From Methanocella_A sp963769045 (GTDB lineage: Archaea > Halobacteriota > Methanocellia > Methanocellales > Methanocellaceae), in assembly GCA_963769045.1 (NCBI GenBank), contig CAVYKK010000021.1, positions 62,001 to 126,000 on the forward strand: a stretch of DNA of 64,000 nt, read 5' to 3'. This document shows positions 42,553 to 51,303 of the stretch, piece by piece. Both the position numbers and the translations under genes were made by a program. Numbering within the stretch: position 1 is the stretch's first letter; the number at the start of each line of letters is the position of its first letter. A model generated the notes under the pieces. The model saw only the letters and a program-made list of their open reading frames with translations, did not search any database and was not told where the DNA came from.

Positions 42553-42712
42553 GCCGCCCGGGCGACCAGGCTCATCTCCGGAAGAGCAGTTTATAATATT
42601 TGTTTTATATGGTAAAAATAACCAAATTAGTATTATTTATGCAATTTATTCCCTTTCTTATGGGCTAGGAAAGCAAAAGGTTATTTTATGGTAATTACAT
42701 AATTGTATGTAG

Positions 42713-43915
42713 ATGCCACTCCCACCGTTTAATCCCCATGGCAGGCAGGACGCCGCGAGGGCCCATTATGAAAAGGGCTCATTCTTATACCAGGGCAACA
42801 GGGTAGACGAGGCCATCGACGAGTTCACGGAGGCGCTGCGGCAGGACAAGGGCTTTGCGAGGGCCCGGTTCGGGCTGGCCGCGTGCATGGAGCGGAAGAG
42901 CCGGTTCGACGACGCCATCAGGGAGTACCAGGAGGGCCTGAAGGCTGATGGCAATAATGCGTCGGCGCACTTCGATTTCGGTAACCTGTTGTACCGCACG
43001 GGCCGGGTCAACGAGGCCATCAGGCAGTATATGATGGCTCTGCTCATCGACCCGAAGTACGTGACGGCACGCTACATGCTCGGTAACTGTCTCGAGCGCA
43101 AGAACCTGCCTGCAGAAGCGCTGCAGGAGTACCGGTATATTATCAAGACCAGCCCGACCTTCGTCGATGCCCGCATCTCGGCGGCGCACTGCATGGAAAA
43201 ACTGGGCCGGCTGACCGAAGCGATCACCGAGTACCGGGCAGTGCTCGACCTGGACGGGAGCCGGGTGGAGATACGGCGGGCGCTGGCCCGGCTGCTGGAG
43301 CAGGAGGGCCTGATCGGCGAGGCCATCGACGAGTACTACAGCATCATCGCCGTCAGCCCCGGGTCAGTGGAAGCCCACATGAAACTGGCCGCATGCCTCG
43401 AAAAGAAAGGCCAGATCTACGAGGCCATCAGGGAATACGCGGAAGTGCAGCAGCTCGACAGCCAGAACCAGGCGGCGTCGGCCAGGATTTTCACCCTCCG
43501 CCAGGCCAAGCAGCGGGTCGACGAGATCGTCGACGGGTATATGACAGCCATAGCGATACGAATGGACAGAAACGACCCTTACTTCACTTACGGCATGGAG
43601 CTTTATAACAAAGGCCAGTTCGAGGACGCGCTGATCGAGTTCCGGCAGTCCCAGTCGACAAGCCCCCGCGTCCCGGAATCCCATTTCGCTGCAGGCGCGT
43701 GCATCGTCCGCAAAGGCGCGTTCGACGTGGCCATTTCAGAGTTCCTGGAGGCGGTCTGGCTGCGGAGCGATTACGCGGAAGCGCACACGATGCTGGGCAT
43801 CCTGTACGAGCGGCAGGGACTGCTCTACGAGGCGTTCCAGGAATTTACCGAGGCGCTGAAGATCAACCCGGAGATGACCGAGGCCCGGACACGGCTCAAG
43901 TCTGTCGTCGGCTAA
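42713..43915 (+). CDS. TPR-repeat protein (first of a tandem pair)
   Basis: A 400-aa protein of about ten tetratricopeptide repeats (for example AIDEFTEALRQDKGFARARF, AIREYQEGLKADGNNASAHF, AFQEFTEALKINPEMTEART), interrupted near 270 by a non-repeat helix (RQAKQRVDEIVDGYMTAIAI). No enzyme domain. It probably acts as a cytoplasmic scaffold. TTATTTTAT about 25-30 bases before the ATG at 42713 and no ribosome binding site suggest a leaderless mRNA. The gene at 44055 is a clear paralog; an inverted repeat separates them. Confidence 0.85.
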   Translation: MPLPPFNPHGRQDAARAHYEKGSFLYQGNRVDEAIDEFTEALRQDKGFARARFGLAACMERKSRFDDAIREYQEGLKADGNNASAHFDFGNLLYRTGRVNEAIRQYMMALLIDPKYVTARYMLGNCLERKNLPAEALQEYRYIIKTSPTFVDARISAAHCMEKLGRLTEAITEYRAVLDLDGSRVEIRRALARLLEQEGLIGEAIDEYYSIIAVSPGSVEAHMKLAACLEKKGQIYEAIREYAEVQQLDSQNQAASARIFTLRQAKQRVDEIVDGYMTAIAIRMDRNDPYFTYGMELYNKGQFEDALIEFRQSQSTSPRVPESHFAAGACIVRKGAFDVAISEFLEAVWLRSDYAEAHTMLGILYERQGLLYEAFQEFTEALKINPEMTEARTRLKSVVG

Positions 43916-43918
43916 GCA

Positions 43919-44009
43919 TGGACACGGAGGGCACTAAGGTACAGATCTTACCAGAATTTCTTTTGGCTACCCCTCCGTGCCCTTCGTGGCCTTAGTGCCC
44001 TCTGTGTCC
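43919..44009. repeat. Inverted repeat between the two TPR genes
   Basis: GGACACGGAGGGCACTAAGG (43919-43938) and its complement CCTTAGTGCCCTCTGTGTCC (43990-44009), loop about 50 bases. It begins three bases after the stop of the first TPR gene. Confidence 0.85.
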
Positions 44010-44054
44010 GGATGCACAAACCTTTTAACCATCTTCCGTGCCATTATTAGTAAA

Positions 44055-45293
44055 ATGCACCCGTTCCATCCCTTTTCTGGAAGCCAGGCCGATTACCTAA
44101 GGCAGCGCTATGAGCGGGGGATGGACTTGCTCCGGGCGAACAACGTCGACGATGCTATGGCCGAGTTTTCCGATGCGCTGCGTGTCGACCGCGGTTTTGC
44201 AGGAGGCCATTTCGGCCTGGCCGAGTGTATGGAGCGTATGGGAAGGATCGACGACGCTTTGAAGGAGTACGCCGAAGGCCTGCAGATAGACCCGAAAAAC
44301 GTCCGGGCGCGGTATGGCATTGGCAGCATCTACCTGACCAAGGGCAAGATCAACGAGGCGATCAAGCAGTTCATGATGGTCCAGATGATCGAGCCCGGCC
44401 ATGTGCAGGCTAAGCTGGCTATCGGCAAATGCCTTGAGAAAAGGAACCTCGCGGGCGAGGCCCTGCAGGAGTACCGGAACCTGTCTTCGGCTTTCCCGGA
44501 CTTCGTTGACGCATACCTGGCGGCAGCCAGGTGCCTCGTCAGCCTGGGCCGGACGCACGAGGCGGTCGACGAGTATCGCAAGGCTTTAGCCCGGGCGCCG
44601 GAACGGATCGATATCAGGAAAACGCTGATCAAGCGACTCGAAAACGAGGGGTACCTTGAGGAGGCCATCAAAGAGTACCGGGAAATCCTCGCCGCTAAAC
44701 CCGAAGCCATCGACATCGCCCTGGACATGGCGAGTGTCATGGACCGGGGCGGCATGATCAAAGAGGCCATCGAGGAATACGCCCGGATCAAGGAGCTGGA
44801 CCCGAGGAATGCGTTCGCGCACAAGAAACATGCCGCGCTGATCAATGAGCGGGAGAAGATCGATCAGCTGACCGACCGGTACCTCAGCGCCGTCATCAAC
44901 CGGATGAGTGCCATCGGCAGCCACTTCCGCGAGGGTATGAAGCTGTATATCGATGGCTGCTACGACGATGCGCTGGGCGAGTTCGTCAGCGAGGTCACCG
45001 ACGTGCCGACCGCAGAAGCCTGCTTCGGCAACGGCGCCTGCCTGGTGCGGACCGGCAACCTGCTCGCCGCAGTACCCGGATTCCGGCAGGCGATCGAGCT
45101 GAAACCTGACTTCGAGGAAGCCCACACGATGCTGGGCATCCTGTACGAGCGGCATGGCCTGCTGTACGAGGCGTCGGAGGAGTACGAGAAAGGCGTGAAA
45201 GAAGCCCGGGATAAGATAAAGGCCGACAACAGTCCGAAGAGGAAGACTGACGGCAATATTGCCGAGCCTACGTTTCATTTCTACCGCATTTGA
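44055..45293 (+). CDS. TPR-repeat protein (second of a tandem pair)
   Basis: A 412-aa paralog of the protein at 42713 with the same repeat number and the same interruption (NEREKIDQLTDRYLSAVINR against RVDEIVDGYMTAIAI). The starts correspond (MHPFHPFSGSQADYLRQRYE and MPLPPFNPHGRQDAARAHYE), which supports the ATG at 44055 over an in-frame start at 43977 that would read through the inverted repeat. A tail of about 25 charged residues (EARDKIKADNSPKRKTDGN) is specific to this copy. Recent tandem duplication is likely. Confidence 0.85.
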   Translation: MHPFHPFSGSQADYLRQRYERGMDLLRANNVDDAMAEFSDALRVDRGFAGGHFGLAECMERMGRIDDALKEYAEGLQIDPKNVRARYGIGSIYLTKGKINEAIKQFMMVQMIEPGHVQAKLAIGKCLEKRNLAGEALQEYRNLSSAFPDFVDAYLAAARCLVSLGRTHEAVDEYRKALARAPERIDIRKTLIKRLENEGYLEEAIKEYREILAAKPEAIDIALDMASVMDRGGMIKEAIEEYARIKELDPRNAFAHKKHAALINEREKIDQLTDRYLSAVINRMSAIGSHFREGMKLYIDGCYDDALGEFVSEVTDVPTAEACFGNGACLVRTGNLLAAVPGFRQAIELKPDFEEAHTMLGILYERHGLLYEASEEYEKGVKEARDKIKADNSPKRKTDGNIAEPTFHFYRI

Positions 45294-45381
45294 GCCCGTC
45301 GCCGGCCGGGCGGTCGCTCACGTGAAAGGCAAGGAAGTAATATGCAACAGATGCATGCCCACGTTTACGGCATAAATAACA
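45294..45381. other. Intergenic DNA before the structured element
   Basis: No gene between 45294 and 45824 apart from the structured element at 45382-45467; 45468-45824 is AT-rich, with a GTGGAGATTT ribosome binding site near its end. Confidence 0.5.
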
Positions 45382-45467
45382 TTACACGGGATACGTTGTG
45401 AAATTCGTATAGCGATTGTCTTTGTGGTTATGGCTTCGGAATTTGAGAGGTTACGCATCCCGTGTAA
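45382..45467. ncRNA. Candidate structured RNA, copy 1
   Basis: The ends TTACACGGGATACGT and ACGCATCCCGTGTAA pair over 15 positions with one A/C mismatch. Inside are TGAAATTC, GTTATGG and CGGAATTTGAG, shared with copy 2 at 47151; AAATTC can pair with GAATTT. It lies about 360 bases before the CorC-type gene. Which strand is transcribed is unknown. Confidence 0.55.
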
Positions 45468-45824
45468 CAATATTACCGCTTAGTAGAATAATGTAAATAT
45501 TTTCCCTTCTGCCTTTATCGTTTGATTACCTGGCCATTGCATATGCGATACCGGCGACATACGCGTATTTTCCCGTGAATGCGTGGCCTCCCGGACCTTA
45601 CAAAAAATTTATTAACGATGTCATTATCTTATTTAGTAGTCCGTTAACAAGCCTGTTCACGCGACCGGCGCAGGATTTCTGTGGAAAGTACCCGGGACGG
45701 TTCCGGGGGCTCGCTGCAACATTGCACGGATATTTATTAAGCACTTGATCATCCTGGCCGGGATTATTATGCCCGGAGCCAGTAATCCCGATAATCACGA
45801 TAATCCTATAGTGGAGATTTATTA

Positions 45825-47138
45825 ATGATTGAACTGTTGGCAGAAATAATCGTCATCATACTGTTGATATTGCTTAACGGCGTCCTGGCGATGTCGGAGA
45901 TAGCGATTATTTCTGTCCGCAAAGCCCGGCTCCAGCAATTGTCCAACGAGGGCAACAAGAATGCACAAATGGCGCTCGAGCTGGCGAAGTCCCCCGGCGA
46001 TTTCCTGTCCACGATACAGGTCGGCATCACCCTCGTCGGCGTGCTGGCCGGTGCGTTCGGCGGCACGACGATTGCGAAAGAGTTTGTCCCGTTGATTAGC
46101 TCCGTCCCCGCGCTGGCGCCGTATAGCGACGCTATTGCCGTTGCCTCGGTCGTCATTGCCATTACATACCTGACGATCATCGTCGGTGAGCTCGCCCCGA
46201 AAAGGATAGCCCTGAACTATGCGGAACGGATATCTCTCATGGTCGCACAGCCCATGCACTTCCTTTCGATCATAGCGATGCCGGTCGTCCGCCTGTTGAG
46301 CCTGTCGACCGAGGCGGTATTACGGGTATTGAAGGTAAAGCCGTCGAAAGAGCCGACTGTGACCGAGGAAGAGATCAGGGTCATGATCAGCGAGGGTGCC
46401 GAATCGGGATTGTTCGAGGAAGCGGAAAGCGACATGGTCGAGAGCGTCTTTCGCCTCGGCGACCGGCGGGTAAGCGCTTTGATGGTGCCGCGCACCGAAG
46501 TCTACGCGCTGTTCACCGACGACTCGGGCGAAGATATCAGGAATAAGCTGGCGGAAAGCGGCCACTCGAGCTTCCCGGTGTGCGAAGGCAGCCTCGATCA
46601 CGTGGTGGGCGTCGTCTACGCGAAAGACCTGCTGAAACGGTACGTTGCAGGCCAGACTCCCGACATCAAGGGGGCGATGAAAGAACCACTGTTCATACCG
46701 GAAAGCATGCCTGCGCTGAAAGCGCTCGAGCTTTTCAAAAAATCGCGCAAACACATGGCGGTGATCATTGACGAATACGGGGGCATGCAGGGGCTGGTCA
46801 CGATCCACGACATCATGGAATCGGTGGTCGGGGAAATCCCGGACATCGGCGGCCCCAGCATCGTAAAGAGGGACAACGGCTCGTACCTGATAGACGGGAT
46901 GCTGCCGATCGACGAGTTCAAGAACACCTTCGAGATCGACAGCCTGCCGGATGAGGATACCGGCGCGTATCAGACCCTTGGCGGCTTCGTCATGACATAC
47001 CTGCATCGCATACCGGCGGTCGGCAACCACTTTACAGTCGGCGGCTACAAGTACGAGGTCGTGGACATGGACGGCCTGCGCGTCGACAAGGTGCTGCTGA
47101 CCCCGCAAACGCCGGAGCGCAAAGATACGCCGGAATGA
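45825..47138 (+). CDS. CNNM/CorC-type membrane transporter with CBS domains
   Basis: A 437-aa protein of the DUF21-CBS-CorC_HlyC type. The N-terminal DUF21 membrane domain (about 1-190; LLLILLNGVLAMSEIAIISV, IVGELAPKRIALNYAE) is followed by the cytoplasmic linker EEEIRVMISEGAESGLFEEA, two CBS domains (about 205-330; VSALMVPRTEVYALF, HMAVIIDEYGGMQGLVTIHD) and a C-terminal CorC/HlyC domain from about 345. The family includes Mg2+/Na+ exchangers, so magnesium or cobalt export is likely but not certain. GGAG lies eight bases before the ATG at 45825. Copies of the structured element lie on each side of the gene. Confidence 0.9.
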   Translation: MIELLAEIIVIILLILLNGVLAMSEIAIISVRKARLQQLSNEGNKNAQMALELAKSPGDFLSTIQVGITLVGVLAGAFGGTTIAKEFVPLISSVPALAPYSDAIAVASVVIAITYLTIIVGELAPKRIALNYAERISLMVAQPMHFLSIIAMPVVRLLSLSTEAVLRVLKVKPSKEPTVTEEEIRVMISEGAESGLFEEAESDMVESVFRLGDRRVSALMVPRTEVYALFTDDSGEDIRNKLAESGHSSFPVCEGSLDHVVGVVYAKDLLKRYVAGQTPDIKGAMKEPLFIPESMPALKALELFKKSRKHMAVIIDEYGGMQGLVTIHDIMESVVGEIPDIGGPSIVKRDNGSYLIDGMLPIDEFKNTFEIDSLPDEDTGAYQTLGGFVMTYLHRIPAVGNHFTVGGYKYEVVDMDGLRVDKVLLTPQTPERKDTPE

Positions 47139-47150
47139 GAATAATCGTGC

Positions 47151-47242
47151 GTTATACGGGGCACGTGATGAAATTCAGAAAACATAATTGTGTCTAAGCA
47201 GTTATGGTCCCGGAATTCGAGCACCGGCGCGCCCCGTATAAC
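47151..47242. ncRNA. Candidate structured RNA, copy 2
   Basis: GTTATACGGGGC and GCCCCGTATAAC form a perfect 12-bp end stem, extended past the same A/C mismatch as in copy 1. TGAAATTC, GTTATGG and CGGAATTCGAG are kept. It starts 12 bases after the CorC-type stop and lies about 230 bases before purL. Confidence 0.55.
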
Positions 47243-47470
47243 GACTGCCCCCAGACTACGATTACCTATATATTTTCTCTACTGACCCGATGGATAAACG
47301 GACTTATGGTTGCCTGTTTACAGGCACTAATTTTTGGCACTATGAGAAAAGGTATATATGAAAAATCCGGTTTATGTCTATTGAAAGTACAGGGTGCATT
47401 TCGGGGTTTTCAATACCATTAAGTAGCTTAAGCACTTTGATACGAATTGGTTGCTAACCGAGGTTAATTC
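47243..47470. other. purL leader region
   Basis: About 230 AT-rich bases without a gene; a CGAGGTTAATTC ribosome binding site is next to the purL ATG. TATA-like strings at 47268-47276 and 47350-47358. Confidence 0.5.
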
Positions 47471-50452
47471 ATGCCGTTCAGGGTCGAGATCGCGTTAAAA
47501 TCCGGGTACAGGGATGCCATCGGAGAAGGCATTAAAAACTCCATAAAAAACAGCCTTGGCATAGGGGTGGACGATGTCCGCACCATCAAGGTGTTTACAG
47601 TCAACGCCAGCCTGACAGACGACGAGAAGAAGGCCATAGCCGCAGGCCCGTTCTCAGACGCCATCGTGCAGCGGTACTCGGTCGACGAGCCGCTGGCCTC
47701 GGGCTTCGACTGGCTCGTGGAGGTCGGGTTCCGCCCCGGCGTCACGGACAACGAAGGCCGCACCGGCCGCGAGGCGATCGAGGACAGGCTGGGCCGGAAG
47801 CTGGCCCCCGACGAGTCAGTCCACACATCCACGCAGTATCTCATTAACGGCCGACTGACGAAGCCCCAGGTCGAGACCATCTGCAAACAGCTCCTGGGCA
47901 ACGAGCTCATCGAGCGGTTCGAGGTCGTCGACGGCCGTTCCTGGGACGACCGCAAAGGCCTCGAGGCGAAGGTCCCGCTGGTCCGTGACCCCCATAAGCC
48001 CAGGGTCGCGGAAGTCAACCTGGACGTCTCCGACACGGAGCTCATGGCCATCAGCCGTAAGGGCACGCTGGCTCTGACGCTGGACGAGATGAAGACGCTC
48101 CGGGACTATTTCAGGAAGCCGGAGGTGCTCGCAGAGCGCAAGAAGATGGGGCTGGGGCAGAACCCGACGGACGTCGAGGTCGAGACGCTGGCGCAGACCT
48201 GGAGCGAGCATTGCAAGCACAAAATTTTCAACGCCGACATCGACTACACGGAGGATGGCAAACACACCCCCGTGAAGAGCCTGTTTAAGACGTACATCCA
48301 CGGCTCCACCAACGAGATCATGAAGCAAGCCGACTGGCTGGTCTCGGTATTCAAGGACAACGCCGGTGTCGTGCGGTTTGCGGATGGCTACAACATCGCC
48401 ATCAAGGTCGAGACGCACAACAGTCCCTCGGCGCTGGACCCCTATGGCGGCGCTATCACCGGCATCGTGGGCGTGGACCGCGACCCGGCAGGCACCGGCC
48501 TGGGCTCGAAGCTGATCGCTCACACGAACGTCCTCTGTTTCGCATCTCCCTATTACGACGGCCCGCTGCCGCCCAGGATTTTCCACCCCCGGCGCATCAT
48601 GGAAGGTGTGGTCAGGGGCATCAAGGACGGCGGCAACAAGTGCGGCATCCCGACCATTAACGGTGCGGTCCTGTTCGACGACCGCTATAAGGGAAAGCCC
48701 CTGGTCTATTGCGGCTCGATAGGCCTCATGCCTGCCATGGTCAATGGCAAGCCGTCCCACGAGAAAGCCGCGCTGCCCGGCGACCTGATCGTCATGGTCG
48801 GCGGCCGGATAGGCAAAGACGGCATCCACGGGGCCACGTTCTCGTCGGAAGAGCTCCATGAAGGCTCCCCGGCGACGGCCGTGCAGATCGGCGACCCGAT
48901 CACCCAGAAGAAGATGCTGGACATGCTCCTCGAAGCCAGGGACATGGACCTGTACAACTGCACTACCGATAACGGTGCAGGCGGCTTATCCTCGTCGGTA
49001 GGCGAGACAGCCCAGTCGTCCGGCGGCTGCGAGCTGCACCTCGAAAAGGCGCCGCTGAAGTATCACGGCCTGGACCCGTGGGAAATCCTGTTATCCGAAG
49101 CCCAGGAACGGATGACGCTGGCCGTGCCGCAGGGCAAGCTCGGCGCGTTCCTCGACCTCTGCCGCCGCAGGGGCGTAGAGGCTACCGTGCTGGGCAACTT
49201 TACCGACAGCGGCAAATTCCACGTGCTGTATGGCGGCAAGACGGTCGCATGCATCGATATGAGCTTCATGCACGAAGGCCTTCCGCCGATGAAACTCGAG
49301 GCCGAGTGGAAGGCGCCGAAGCACTCCGAGCCAGAGCTGCCCGGGGAGGGCCTGACCGGCTACCTGAACCAGCTCATGTCCGAGCTGAACATCGCCAGCA
49401 AGGAGTGGGTCATCCGCCAGTACGACCACGAAGTCCAGGGCGGTTCGGTTATCAAGCCGCTGACCGGCATCGCTAACGACGGGCCGAGCGACGCAGGCGT
49501 CGTCAGGCCATTGCTTGACCGTATGTCGGGCATCGCAGTATCTAACGGCATCAACCCGTTCTACGGGGATATCGACACTTATCACATGACAGCCTGCGCC
49601 ATCGATGAGGCGATACGCAACATCATCGCCGTGGGCGGCAGCCTGAAACAGATCGCGCTGCTCGACAACTTCTGCTGGTGCGATCCGGTCTATGACCCGG
49701 AGAAGACGCCGGACGGCAAGTACAAGCTGGCGCAGCTTGTGCGGGCGAACCGGGCGTTATATGATTATACGACAGCCTTCGGGACGCCGTGTATCTCCGG
49801 CAAAGACTCCATGAAGAACGACTATAAGCTGAAGGACGAGAAAGGCCAGGAGTTCAAGATTTCCATACCCCCGACAGTCCTGTTCTCCGCTGTGGGCCTG
49901 GTCCCTGACGTGCGAAAGTGCGTGACCATGGACGCCAAGATGCCCGGCGATATTGTCTATGCGGTCGGCATGACAAAGGACGAGCTGGGCGGTTCCCGGT
50001 TCTATTCGCTGCTCGGTGCCGTAGGCAATAACGTGCCAAAGGTTGACGCGAAGGTGGCAAAGAAGACGTATGATGCATTGTCCGGCGCCATCGACGCCGG
50101 GCTCGTCGCCTCGTGTCATGACTGCTCTGACGGCGGCCTCGCGGTCGCATTGGCCGAGACTGCGTTCGCTGGAGGCCTGGGCATGGATGTCGACCTGAAT
50201 CGCGTACCAATGGAGCGCCTCAACAAGGACGCACAGGTGCTCTTCTCCGAATCAGCCAGCCGGTTCGTCGTGACAGTGTCGACGAACAACGCGGCAGCGT
50301 TCGAGCGGGCCATGGAAGGCGTGCCCTGCGCGATGATCGGCAGCGTCAGGGACGACGAACGGTTCCTGATAAGAGGCCTGAGCGGCACCCGCGTCATCGA
50401 CACGATGGCCGGGGCGCTGAAAGAATCCTGGCAATTCCCCCTGAGGTGGTAA
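47471..50452 (+). CDS. purL: Phosphoribosylformylglycinamidine synthase, PurL with PurS-like N terminus
   Basis: A 993-aa enzyme that turns FGAR into FGAM using ATP and ammonia from PurQ (purine synthesis, fourth step). The first 150 residues are two PurS-like repeats (FRVEIALKSGYRDAIGEGIK and WLVEVGFRPGVTDNEGRTGR), so PurS is built in as in large PurL enzymes. Then come a linker with TWSEHCKHKIF (the catalytic SEHC-H motif), two AIRS-type ATP-binding halves (KVETHNSPSALDPYGGAITG, TTDNGAGGLSSSVGE, and SGKDSMKNDYK, HDCSDGGLAVALAE). The glutaminase domain is separate. The stop overlaps the purQ start. Compared with bacterial small PurL (about 740 aa) it is long because of this fusion. Confidence 0.95.
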   Translation: MPFRVEIALKSGYRDAIGEGIKNSIKNSLGIGVDDVRTIKVFTVNASLTDDEKKAIAAGPFSDAIVQRYSVDEPLASGFDWLVEVGFRPGVTDNEGRTGREAIEDRLGRKLAPDESVHTSTQYLINGRLTKPQVETICKQLLGNELIERFEVVDGRSWDDRKGLEAKVPLVRDPHKPRVAEVNLDVSDTELMAISRKGTLALTLDEMKTLRDYFRKPEVLAERKKMGLGQNPTDVEVETLAQTWSEHCKHKIFNADIDYTEDGKHTPVKSLFKTYIHGSTNEIMKQADWLVSVFKDNAGVVRFADGYNIAIKVETHNSPSALDPYGGAITGIVGVDRDPAGTGLGSKLIAHTNVLCFASPYYDGPLPPRIFHPRRIMEGVVRGIKDGGNKCGIPTINGAVLFDDRYKGKPLVYCGSIGLMPAMVNGKPSHEKAALPGDLIVMVGGRIGKDGIHGATFSSEELHEGSPATAVQIGDPITQKKMLDMLLEARDMDLYNCTTDNGAGGLSSSVGETAQSSGGCELHLEKAPLKYHGLDPWEILLSEAQERMTLAVPQGKLGAFLDLCRRRGVEATVLGNFTDSGKFHVLYGGKTVACIDMSFMHEGLPPMKLEAEWKAPKHSEPELPGEGLTGYLNQLMSELNIASKEWVIRQYDHEVQGGSVIKPLTGIANDGPSDAGVVRPLLDRMSGIAVSNGINPFYGDIDTYHMTACAIDEAIRNIIAVGGSLKQIALLDNFCWCDPVYDPEKTPDGKYKLAQLVRANRALYDYTTAFGTPCISGKDSMKNDYKLKDEKGQEFKISIPPTVLFSAVGLVPDVRKCVTMDAKMPGDIVYAVGMTKDELGGSRFYSLLGAVGNNVPKVDAKVAKKTYDALSGAIDAGLVASCHDCSDGGLAVALAETAFAGGLGMDVDLNRVPMERLNKDAQVLFSESASRFVVTVSTNNAAAFERAMEGVPCAMIGSVRDDERFLIRGLSGTRVIDTMAGALKESWQFPLRW

Positions 50453-51303
50453 TGATGGTGACGACAAAGTCGCAAATAAAATCCCTGGTCATCACCGGCT
50501 ACGGCATCAACTGCGAATACGAGACCGCCTACGCGAACACGCTCGCCGGTGCCGATGCGACCATCGCCCACATCAACGACGTGATCGACGGGCAGTACCG
50601 GCTCGAAGACTACCAGATACTGAACTTCCCCGGCGGCTGGTCCTACGGGGACGATCTCGGCAGCGGTAAGGCCTTTGCCAACAAGCTGCTCTACGCCCGC
50701 ACCCCGGACGGCCCCCTTGTCGACCAGGTACTGAAGTTCATCGACAATGGCAAGCTCGTCATCGGCATCTGCAACGGCTTCCAGATCCTGGTGAAGATGG
50801 GCATGCTCCCTGCGATGGATAAAGACTACAGGACGCAGACGTCCACGCTGTTCTTCAACGACCACGGTTTCCGGGACTCGTGGGTAAAGCTGAAAGTCAA
50901 CACGAAGTCGCCATGTGTCTTCACAAAAGGTATAGAGGCGCTGGATGCTCCTATCCGGCATGGCGAGGGCAAGTTCATCCCCGAGAGCAGGCAGATGCTG
51001 GACCGCCTCACCCGGAACGGGCAGGTAGTGCTCCAGTACGTCGACCGGTTCGGAAGGCCGACGCAAGAATTCCCCGCGAACCCCAACGGCTCCATGGATG
51101 CAATTGCTGGCATATGCGACGAAACGGGCAGGGTGTTCGGCCTGATGCCACATCCTGAGGCGTTTAACCATATGACAAACCACCCCCACTACACGCGCAT
51201 GCGCGAAGAAGCGGCGCGGAAGAACCTGCCGCTTAAGGAAGAGGGCGAAGGCATCCGGATCTGGAGAAATGCGGTAGATTACGCCCGGCAAAACCTTGTG
51301 TAA
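50452..51303 (+). CDS. purQ: PurQ, glutaminase subunit of FGAM synthase
   Basis: A 283-aa class I glutamine amidotransferase that gives ammonia to PurL. Nucleophile Cys in IGICNGFQILVKMG, oxyanion strand NFPGGWSYGDDLG, and His/Glu in LMPHPEAFNHMTN. The start is either the ATG at 50452, which overlaps the purL stop by one base, or the next ATG at 50455; GAGGTG within the end of purL serves as the ribosome binding site, so the two are coupled. It ends directly against the stop codon of the kinase on the other strand (51304). Confidence 0.95.
   Translation: MMVTTKSQIKSLVITGYGINCEYETAYANTLAGADATIAHINDVIDGQYRLEDYQILNFPGGWSYGDDLGSGKAFANKLLYARTPDGPLVDQVLKFIDNGKLVIGICNGFQILVKMGMLPAMDKDYRTQTSTLFFNDHGFRDSWVKLKVNTKSPCVFTKGIEALDAPIRHGEGKFIPESRQMLDRLTRNGQVVLQYVDRFGRPTQEFPANPNGSMDAIAGICDETGRVFGLMPHPEAFNHMTNHPHYTRMREEAARKNLPLKEEGEGIRIWRNAVDYARQNLV

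Noticed and set aside
45382..45467. H/ACA guide RNA or a known metal riboswitch as identity of the structured pair
   Set aside because: Only copy 1 has ACA next to the stem, and neither copy shows the motif sets of the magnesium or manganese switches I know.
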